Positions 1 to 4,915 of a stretch of DNA of 5,740 nt are shown piece after piece. Each line of letters opens with the position of its first letter. Position 1 is the first letter of the stretch. This DNA is from Bacteroidales bacterium UBA1182 (GTDB lineage: Bacteria; Bacteroidota; Bacteroidia; Bacteroidales; Bacteroidaceae). Both the position numbers and the translations under genes were made by a program. The stretch spans positions 63,420 through 69,159 of the forward strand of contig DBYQ01000058.1 of NCBI GenBank assembly GCA_002310015.1, read 5' to 3'. A model generated the notes under the pieces. It saw nothing but the letters and a program-made list of their open reading frames with translations. It was not told where the DNA came from and did no database searches.

Positions 1-20
1 TTCGAATCCCTCTTCTTCCG
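1..20 (+). tRNA. tRNA-Ser, 3' end only (cut by window edge)
   Basis: Only the last 20 bases of the tRNA are inside the window. They read as the T loop TTCGAAT (1-7), the 3' side of the T stem CCCTC (8-12), the 3' side of the acceptor stem TTCTTCC (13-19) and discriminator base G (20). No CCA is encoded, which is usual in Bacteroidetes, so CCA would be added after processing. A serine identity is inferred from discriminator G73 and from the related inverted copy at 60-100, which carries a long class II variable arm. The anticodon is outside the window and cannot be given. A terminator hairpin follows directly. Confidence 0.75.
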
Positions 21-57
21 CAAAAACAGACGCCGATTTGGCGCCTGTTTTTGCTTT
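20..57. terminator. Symmetric intrinsic terminator after tRNA-Ser
   Basis: The stem pairs GCAAAAACAG (20-29) with CTGTTTTTGC (45-54), has one A/C mismatch (30 and 44), continues as CGCC (31-34) with GGCG (40-43), and closes on the loop GATTT (35-39). Its outer stem is A-rich on the left and T-rich on the right, so either strand transcribes a GC-rich inner stem followed by a U run. It can therefore end transcription of the plus-strand tRNA and of anything arriving from the right. It sits exactly between two inverted tRNA 3' ends, the position expected for a bidirectional terminator between convergent genes. Confidence 0.8.
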
Positions 58-58
58 A

Positions 59-100
59 TGGAAGAAGAGGGATTCGAACCCCCGGACCCGGAAGGTCAAC
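59..100 (-). pseudogene. Truncated tRNA-Ser remnant (3' part)
   Basis: Read on the minus strand, 100 to 60 gives the 3' part of a class II tRNA. A variable arm pairs GACC (97-94) with GGTC (88-85) across loop TTCCG. It is followed by T stem GGGGG (83-79), T loop TTCGAAT (78-72), T stem CCCTC (71-67) and acceptor strand TTCTTCC (66-60). The base in the discriminator position is A, not the G expected for serine tRNA and present in the plus-strand copy. Beyond position 100 no anticodon arm, D arm or matching GGAAGAA acceptor 5' strand can be found. This is best read as a decayed or recombined tRNA gene end and is unlikely to yield a working tRNA. It could also be a footprint of site-specific integration. 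Confidence 0.65.
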
Positions 101-297
101 CAAAACCTTTTTTTAATTTGCTACGCAAATACGCTCACTACCGTTGGCTTCGCCCACTTTTTCTCGCCACGACAGAGTTAACAAGTTACCTCTGTTCGTT
201 TGGCTTAACGAAAAAGTTCGCTATGGCACGGGTCCTAAGTGCAGTTATCATCATTTCATTTCGCTTGGCGGCCCTCCGGGACCGCGGTCTCGCTCCA
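101..297. other. Intergenic region, no supported gene
   Basis: About 200 bases lie between the tRNA remnant and the inverted-repeat element. No open frame here looks like a real protein: those that cross it are short, run into flanking RNA or repeat sequence, and resemble no family known to me. What is visible is structure. There is a T7 run (109-115), a hairpin pairing ACAGAG (172-177) with CTCTGT (190-195) with an inner TAAC/GTTA, and a small CGTT/AACG hairpin (197-210). A 10-bp palindrome GACCGCGGTC lies at 280-289. Short related motifs recur on the minus strand (GCGAAGCCAACG near 155-141, AAGCCAAACGAAC near 205-193, repeated AGCGA). Its composition is unlike the neighbouring genes, and its function is unknown. 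Confidence 0.5.
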
Positions 298-334
298 TGA
301 TACAATTGGGGACAGACCCCTTTTGTATCATTTT
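298..334 (+). repeat. REP-like palindromic unit, left arm
   Basis: This arm pairs TGATACAA (298-305) with TTGTATCA (323-330), and GGGG (308-311) with CCCC (317-320). The loop is ACAGA (312-316) and TT mismatches lie at 306-307 and 321-322. A TTTT tail (331-334) belongs to the conserved arm because it is matched by AAAA in the right arm. Confidence 0.85.
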
Positions 335-351
335 TGATTTTCTTATTAATG

Positions 352-385
352 AAAAAAGCGTCCGGATGGGGTTCCAGACGCTTTT
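352..385 (-). terminator. Intrinsic terminator of the GH43 gene
   Basis: On the minus strand, AAAAGCGTC (385-377) pairs with GACGCTTTT (362-354). After one mismatch a further GGA/TCC pair leads to loop ACCCCA, and the stem runs into six T residues (357-352). It begins about 40 bases after the glycosidase stop codon, a normal distance for a native terminator. It lies inside the inverted-repeat element, between its two arms. On the plus strand the stem is followed by only four T residues, so it is more convincing for the leftward transcript. Confidence 0.8.
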
Positions 386-391
386 GGAGGT

Positions 392-428
392 AAAATGATA
401 CAAAAGGGGTCTGTCCCCAATTGTATCA
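392..428 (-). repeat. REP-like palindromic unit, right arm
   Basis: This is the exact reverse complement of 298-334. It consists of AAAA (392-395), TGATACAA (396-403), AA, GGGG (406-409), loop TCTGT (410-414), CCCC (415-418), AA and TTGTATCA (421-428). Its last three bases (426-428) are the TGA stop of the minus-strand glycosidase gene, so the repeat abuts the coding sequence with no gap. Confidence 0.85.
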
Positions 429-2573
429 TTTGGAGATATTGATCTTATAGACCTTGGTCTGTTTGCTGGTAGTGCCAGGGAAGAGGTACTCAGCAGTGAT
501 GACGGCGGTGCCCTCATCACCCTTGATCTGATCTACCCAGAACTGCATTGTTGACCAGAGGCACTCAACCTTAACCTTTGACTTCTGGCCGGGCTCCAGT
601 TTGTAGTCCATCTCATAATGAGTGTTATCGGTATAACCGTTGTTATCATTTGAGTGGATAGGCTCGGTAGGCAGCTCAATAGCCTTTCCGCCGATAGTTA
701 CGTTAAGCACAGGAGGCTTGGGGCGCTTGAGTGAAGTGGTCTTGGTGTTGAATCCGCAACCGTAGAACTGTCCGATGGGACCGTCAACAGCAGCGTCGAA
801 TACCAGATAGATGGCATGCTTGCCCTCAATATCGTCAACAAACTCAGATACGTCGATTGTATACTTCTGAACATCATCAACAGGAGAATTAGCAGGAATC
901 TTGATCTTACCGATCTCCTTACCCTTCCATACATCGTTCTTCCAGGGACCGTCCATCATAACCTTGACGTTGATACCGCCCTCACCTGCTGTTCTCTTGA
1001 ACCAGATGTTGAATGATGAATGCTGCTTGGATGTGGTACCATCAAATGCCTCAATACCCTTGCTGTCCTTCTTGAGACCGCCCAGACCGAAGTACTTGTA
1101 ACCGATAATATCACCTGCGTCAACGTTGCAGATCTGCTCGTTGTTCCAGATATCCCAGTTATCCTGCAGTGAGTTGCGGTTCTGACCACCGTCCTTGTTC
1201 ATGAATACGCAAGCGTAACCTGCTGAATAGTATGCATATGGAGGCAGACCGTAGATATTGAATCCTTCGGAAGTAACCTCAGCACCGCTGTAGCAGTCAC
1301 CGTTTGAAGCCTTAGCCTCCCAGATCTCATCGGGAGCATAGGGGTCATATCCGTGAATCTTAACCTTACCGCCTTCTGATACAGGCTTCTCATCCCACTC
1401 AATCTTGATAGGAGCAACCATAGCCTGACGGGCGTTACCGTTGCCTCTTGGAGGACGATGGTAGAAAATGTACCACTGGTCACCAATCTGCTGGATGCTG
1501 CCGTGGGTATTGTGTGCAAAGTTGCTGGTCATAAGCTTGGTGCCATCCTCATTCAGGGTAACACCACGTGAATCAACAGCTACACCACCGCTCTTCCAGG
1601 GACCAAGAGGTGAGTCTGCATAGCAGTAACGCAGGGCTGAGTTGGTTGAACCCAGACCGTAGTCAGGACCTGAGTAACCTGAGAATATCATAACGTACTT
1701 ATTACCTACCTGACGGATTGATGAAGCCTCAAAGAAGTTGAACTCACCGGGATCCTGGCCCTCTGCAAGAGCTGTATAGACTGTTCCCTGACGGTCACGT
1801 ACGCGGCCGTAGCTTGAGCTGGCGGGGAGCAGGGGATCTACAGCCTGTGTGCCGGGACGTACAGAGTACATGGTATTCTGGTCAAGCTGGGCACCCGTTG
1901 AGTGCTGGAAGCCCCAGTAAGCGTATGCGCGGAAGCCCTTTGCATAGTCGGGGTCATTCTTGTCAGTTATCTTCTCAATGAATACAGAAGGATCAAATCC
2001 GATGCAGCTACCTGCTATTGCAGCCTCATTCTCATCAAGGTTGAGCGGAGTGAAGGGGCCATCGGGACGATCACCCTTGCAGACCATAGCCTCACGACGG
2101 GGACCACGGCTGTGGGGATAGAGATAATATACTTTCTTGTCCTTGCCTTTATCATCCTTCTCGATAACCTCAACCAGGTCAGGAGCGTACATTACGTCCC
2201 AACGTCCATTGGAGGCCTGATAAGTGAAAATAGGACCGTCATCACGCCACTCATTCAGGTTCTCGATAGGTGCTGACCAGATGCGGATATCGGGACCGCA
2301 GTAACGGTTGGCGCTTACGTCGTGTGAACCGATGATGTATGCACGGTAATGACCAGGACGGTCAGGATCCTCAAATACCTTGGGTTCGCCATCTGGAACA
2401 TGCTCCCAAAGAGGCAGATAGGGGTTACCACGACCACCATAGTTATGAACAAATCGCTGTGAAGCTTTTACCTGGCCTTCCTGGACCTTTTTCGCAGCGG
2501 ATGCGTCCTGTGTTGACAGGACTACGGAGCAAGACAGAAGCAATGCTCCGACAAAAAGTCTATTGGCTTTCAT
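426..2573 (-). CDS. Secreted GH43 glycoside hydrolase with CBM6-like module
   Basis: This gene encodes 715 residues, from an ATG at 2573 with no Shine-Dalgarno sequence. The N-terminus (MKANR, then a hydrophobic stretch to about residue 20, then ASA-AK) is a signal peptide, probably cut after A26. C15 makes a poor lipobox, so a soluble periplasmic or exported enzyme is more likely than a lipoprotein. Residues 45-410 look like the five-bladed GH43 propeller. Candidate catalytic residues are D69 (VFEDPD, general base), D194 (GFDPSVF, pKa modulator) and E282 (FFEASSIR, general acid), with H357 (NTHGSI) as the conserved histidine and WYIFYHR at 367-373. Residues about 480-610 resemble a CBM6-type beta-sandwich (GINVKVMMDG, HAIYLVF). 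Residues 617-715 form another beta-rich domain with an Ig-like appearance. GH43 enzymes cleave arabinose- or xylose-containing and related plant glycans, but the substrate here cannot be told. No SusC/D partner is in the window. The stop codon falls in a repeat arm. Confidence 0.85.
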   Translation of the reverse strand: MKANRLFVGALLLSCSVVLSTQDASAAKKVQEGQVKASQRFVHNYGGRGNPYLPLWEHVPDGEPKVFEDPDRPGHYRAYIIGSHDVSANRYCGPDIRIWSAPIENLNEWRDDGPIFTYQASNGRWDVMYAPDLVEVIEKDDKGKDKKVYYLYPHSRGPRREAMVCKGDRPDGPFTPLNLDENEAAIAGSCIGFDPSVFIEKITDKNDPDYAKGFRAYAYWGFQHSTGAQLDQNTMYSVRPGTQAVDPLLPASSSYGRVRDRQGTVYTALAEGQDPGEFNFFEASSIRQVGNKYVMIFSGYSGPDYGLGSTNSALRYCYADSPLGPWKSGGVAVDSRGVTLNEDGTKLMTSNFAHNTHGSIQQIGDQWYIFYHRPPRGNGNARQAMVAPIKIEWDEKPVSEGGKVKIHGYDPYAPDEIWEAKASNGDCYSGAEVTSEGFNIYGLPPYAYYSAGYACVFMNKDGGQNRNSLQDNWDIWNNEQICNVDAGDIIGYKYFGLGGLKKDSKGIEAFDGTTSKQHSSFNIWFKRTAGEGGINVKVMMDGPWKNDVWKGKEIGKIKIPANSPVDDVQKYTIDVSEFVDDIEGKHAIYLVFDAAVDGPIGQFYGCGFNTKTTSLKRPKPPVLNVTIGGKAIELPTEPIHSNDNNGYTDNTHYEMDYKLEPGQKSKVKVECLWSTMQFWVDQIKGDEGTAVITAEYLFPGTTSKQTKVYKINISK

Positions 2574-2614
2574 TTGAAGTTATTAGTTATTATTGGTTTT
2601 AGGTTATATTCATT

Positions 2615-2637
2615 AGGGCAGATTTATGGTCTGCCTT
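2615..2637 (-). promoter_or_regulatory. Hairpin in the GH43 leader
   Basis: GGCAGA (2617-2622) pairs with TCTGCC (2630-2635) around a 7-base loop, and A2615/T2637 with a G/T wobble extend it. It lies about 40 bases upstream of the glycosidase ATG and downstream of the candidate promoter, so it would be in the 5' untranslated leader. On the minus strand no U run follows, so it is not a convincing terminator. A role in leader stability or translation is possible but not shown. Confidence 0.45.
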
Positions 2638-2648
2638 TAATTAGATTA

Positions 2649-2656
2649 CAAAAATA
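2649..2656 (-). promoter_or_regulatory. Candidate Bacteroidetes -7 box for the GH43 gene
   Basis: The minus strand reads TATTTTTG, which fits the Bacteroidetes primary sigma -7 consensus TAnnTTTG. It is about 76 bases from the ATG, giving a leader of roughly 65-70 bases. No good TTTG -33 box is seen at the expected distance upstream; the best is a weak GTTC near 2673-2676. The gap is AT-rich, so chance matches are easy. A promoter here is reasonable because the 123-bp gap and the change in function argue against simple cotranscription with the TPR gene. Confidence 0.4.
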
Positions 2657-2696
2657 GCAAAAAGTTAAGTCTGAACGAGCCTTTTTTCTAATCTAT

Positions 2697-4829
2697 TCAA
2701 ATCAGGTCAAGCAGAAGAGGGAAATCCTGTTCCGATATGCCCTTGCTTATGAGGATGGAACGATCCTTGTCAAATTCAGATTCAAACTCATCCTTACCCA
2801 TAATACTGCTGCACTGCCTGTAGAGAGATACAGCCATCTGGATGTTATGGCTGACAAGATGCGCATGACCGGCATTGAGGCAGTCATTACCCGTGGGTTT
2901 TGAGCTGAGAAGCTTGTTGTAGTACTCTATGGCGCGGTCATATCGGCCTGCCAGGAAGGCGCACCAGCCGATGGCACGCCAAGCCTTGGGATAATCTGGC
3001 TTGAGATAATCCACCTTGAAGAAGCGTGTAAGTGCCTCCTCGTAGCGTTTAAGGTCAACCAGACAATCGCCTATCTGAATCTGCAGCGAGAGGTTGTCAG
3101 CGCTGTTCCTTTCAGCCTCCAGGAGAAGTTTCAGGGCTTCCTCCGGCTCTCCGAGAATCCTCAAGCACTGTGCCGAATGGCGCATGGTCCAGTTGTTGTT
3201 TGACTGGAGTATATCCGATCGGCGATAGGCCTCAAGAGCATCCTTATAGGATTGTGTACGTTGCAGGGCATAACCATACTGCTGATAGAACCTGTAGTCA
3301 GTTGAATAGGAGTTGGCATGTTCCTCCATAAGCCTGAATACGTTTACGGCCTCCTCAAAATAGTTCTTCTGCAAAAGCCAAGCCGCTATCTTCTGTTCTG
3401 ATTCATCAGTTTGGAGAAGTATGGATAATGGTGTATCTATGAGCAGGTTAAAGTCTGTAGCAAAGGGATCCCTAAACTCGTGACGGCGTGAGAATAGATT
3501 GAAGAAACGGTACAGGTCCTGAGTATATTGCCGGGCGGAGAATGTCTCGGTAACCTCTACGGGCGACGGACTGGAACCATGTTCATTCATGGATTCAATA
3601 GCCTCGTCATTCAGCTGGCCTGTTATCATCTCACGCTGTTCACGCGGTATCTGTGAGAATGTAAGGGCAAATGAATACTTGTCTGAATTACAGAATATAT
3701 GGCTTGAGAGCATTGATTTGCCGATGGTTGAAGAAACTCCATCAGTTCCGAATGCACTCTTTACATCCGGCTGGTCCATGCTGAAAACGCGGAACCAGTT
3801 GGATATGGAACGGAAAAACGGATAGTTCTTGAGGTTTGAGAATGTGCTCATATAGACATCGGCACCCTCCATCTGGAGTTCCGACATCTGCATAAGCTTG
3901 TCCTTGATTTCAGGTTTCTCAATCCATTCCATCCAGTCTGGGCTGACATCATCACGCTCCAGTTCCTCACGCATCAGGTCACCGAGCTTGGGGTTACGCA
4001 GCATGGTGGGAATGAACTCCTCACGCATACGGCGGTCTATTTCCTTGGTCTCACGGCACAGGAGCAGCGCCATCTGCACCTTAAGCATACGCTCACGTAT
4101 ACCCGGTACATCCGATAACAGCGCTATGCGGTCTTTTATTTCAGGAAAATAGGGCAGGACATCCTTGTAGCCCAACAAAGAGACGGCCAGACCTGTCAAG
4201 GCGCGGATTGACACCGCAAGGCTTAGGTTCTCTGCCGCCTGACACAAAAACATGCATTTGAGCGGATCAAAACGCTCCATGAGTGACAGTGTGACTGCGC
4301 TTACAACGAGTGCAGAGTCATCATCCATAACCAACGGAGAATCAATGAGTTCCAGCAGTAAGGCTAAATCTTGGGAGCTCCATTGGCCGTTAGTCCATAT
4401 CAGGTCAAACAGCTGAGTGAGGGTGTGTTCATGCAGGCTGGTGTCATGTGTATCTACGAATGATTCAAGCTCAGCCCTGAGGCTCTCAATAGTCTCGCTG
4501 CTTGAAAGGCGTGAACGAAGATGCTGATAGTAAAGAAGCATGGACTCAGGTTGCAGACGCGCCTGGAGCACATCATCGTTAAGGATGAGTGAACGGCGTA
4601 CAAGCTGGTGATATACGCTGTCACGATGGTCATCAGGTGAACCCTGGCTGAAATACTGCAGCATATACTTGTATGACCGGTCTATATCCTCAAAACGGGA
4701 CAGGATAGACCAATCCGTGACACCGGCCATCTGTGCCTGGATCTGCTCAAGAGCCTCCTTAAGGGATGAACTGAGCAATAGTTCCTTTATGCGTTCTGCA
4801 CGCTTCTTCAAATCCGCTTCAACAACCAT
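2697..4829 (-). CDS. Cytoplasmic TPR-repeat protein of unknown function
   Basis: The protein is 710 residues if it starts at the ATG at 4829 (MVVEADLKKRAERIKEL). A frame-compatible TTG at 4874 would add 15 residues, but that stretch is encoded by the pgk terminator hairpin, so ATG is preferred. No Shine-Dalgarno sequence is seen at either start. There is no signal peptide or membrane segment, so it should be cytoplasmic. Residues 1 to about 480 are mostly charged and helical, and I recognise no domain in them. From about 482 to 678 there are five or six tandem TPR units with the usual spacing, for example YGYALQRTQSYKDALEAY, IGDCLVDLKRYEEALTRF and IGWCAFLAGRYDRAIEYY. TPR arrays are protein-interaction scaffolds; no enzymatic motif was found and the partner is unknown. 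It lies 86 bases downstream of pgk. No clear intrinsic terminator follows its TGA stop. Confidence 0.8.
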   Translation of the reverse strand: MVVEADLKKRAERIKELLLSSSLKEALEQIQAQMAGVTDWSILSRFEDIDRSYKYMLQYFSQGSPDDHRDSVYHQLVRRSLILNDDVLQARLQPESMLLYYQHLRSRLSSSETIESLRAELESFVDTHDTSLHEHTLTQLFDLIWTNGQWSSQDLALLLELIDSPLVMDDDSALVVSAVTLSLMERFDPLKCMFLCQAAENLSLAVSIRALTGLAVSLLGYKDVLPYFPEIKDRIALLSDVPGIRERMLKVQMALLLCRETKEIDRRMREEFIPTMLRNPKLGDLMREELERDDVSPDWMEWIEKPEIKDKLMQMSELQMEGADVYMSTFSNLKNYPFFRSISNWFRVFSMDQPDVKSAFGTDGVSSTIGKSMLSSHIFCNSDKYSFALTFSQIPREQREMITGQLNDEAIESMNEHGSSPSPVEVTETFSARQYTQDLYRFFNLFSRRHEFRDPFATDFNLLIDTPLSILLQTDESEQKIAAWLLQKNYFEEAVNVFRLMEEHANSYSTDYRFYQQYGYALQRTQSYKDALEAYRRSDILQSNNNWTMRHSAQCLRILGEPEEALKLLLEAERNSADNLSLQIQIGDCLVDLKRYEEALTRFFKVDYLKPDYPKAWRAIGWCAFLAGRYDRAIEYYNKLLSSKPTGNDCLNAGHAHLVSHNIQMAVSLYRQCSSIMGKDEFESEFDKDRSILISKGISEQDFPLLLDLI

Positions 4830-4837
4830 CTTGGTAA

Positions 4838-4870
4838 AATAAGAAACCGCAGGAAAAAACTCCTGCGGTT
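4838..4870 (-). terminator. Intrinsic terminator of pgk
   Basis: A perfect 10-bp stem pairs AACCGCAGGA (4845-4854) with TCCTGCGGTT (4861-4870) across a 6-base loop. On the minus strand it is followed by TTCTTATTTTA (4846-4835), an interrupted T-rich tail. It begins about 45 bases after the pgk stop and ends before the ATG of the TPR gene. It should limit, though perhaps not abolish, read-through from pgk into the TPR gene. Confidence 0.75.
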
Positions 4871-4871
4871 C

Positions 4872-4879
4872 CAAATTTA
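4872..4879 (-). promoter_or_regulatory. Candidate Bacteroidetes -7 box for the TPR gene
   Basis: The minus strand reads TAAATTTG, an exact fit to TAnnTTTG, 43 bases upstream of the preferred ATG. No clear -33 TTTG is seen. A start about 6-8 bases further on would fall inside the pgk terminator stem. Transcripts made here would then lack one side of the hairpin and escape it. The box is short and AT-rich, so confidence is low. Confidence 0.35.
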
Positions 4880-4915
4880 CAAATATTTCGCGGATATAAC
4901 CTGCTAAGTTGCAGA

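Larger units (their letters stand above)
1..78. repeat. 19-bp perfect inverted repeat of tRNA-Ser 3' end
   Basis: Positions 1-19 and 60-78 are exact reverse complements, covering T loop, T stem and acceptor strand. The 40 bases between them contain the terminator hairpin and a short T-rich spacer. The repeat is explained by two tRNA-Ser 3' ends facing each other. The pairing could also form a long hairpin with the terminator at its tip. Confidence 0.8.
298..428. mobile_element. REPIN-like inverted-repeat element, non-autonomous
   Basis: Two perfect 37-bp inverted arms (298-334 and 392-428) flank a 57-bp centre that holds a terminator hairpin. Each arm is itself an imperfect palindrome: TGATACAA, a TT/TT mismatch, GGGG, a 5-base loop ACAGA, CCCC, then TTGTATCA, plus a TTTT tail pointing inward. 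Two REP-type palindromes in inverted orientation with a short spacer is the layout of REPINs, which are mobilised in trans by RAYT (REP-associated tyrosine) transposases. There is no transposase in this window, so mobility is inferred from form alone. The weaker outer pair CTCCA (293-297) and TGGAG (431-435) extends the symmetry with a 2-base offset. A simple pair of inverted insertions, or a MITE, is the alternative. Confidence 0.6.

Noticed and set aside
58..300. Plus-strand open frame of 80 codons beginning in the tRNA remnant
   Set aside because: It starts inside tRNA-like sequence and has no protein-like features.
144..398. Plus-strand open frame of 84 codons across the intergenic region and repeat
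   Set aside because: Its C-terminal half is a translation of the palindromic arm and the terminator hairpin, and its first part crosses hairpin-rich non-coding sequence. No ribosome site or family resemblance supports it.
298..428. CRISPR-like repeat array
   Set aside because: There are only two copies, in inverted orientation, with a terminator between them. A CRISPR array needs direct repeats with regular spacers.
387..442. GGAGG followed by ATG on the plus strand, giving a 15-codon frame
   Set aside because: It looks like a start site, but the frame is the repeat arm read through into the antisense of the GH43 gene, and Bacteroidetes rarely use such sites.
426..722. Type IX secretion C-terminal sorting domain on the GH43 protein
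   Set aside because: The C-terminus is beta-rich and ends in KINISK, but the typical sorting-domain motifs, such as a conserved G-x-Y strand pattern, are not visible.
1902..2276. Plus-strand open frame of 124 codons within the GH43 gene
   Set aside because: It is antisense to a well-supported gene whose domains run through the same bases, and it has no independent support.
2643..2694. Possible terminator after the TPR gene (AGATTA paired with TAATCT)
   Set aside because: The stem is six AT-rich pairs with a 40-base loop, too weak to call a terminator.
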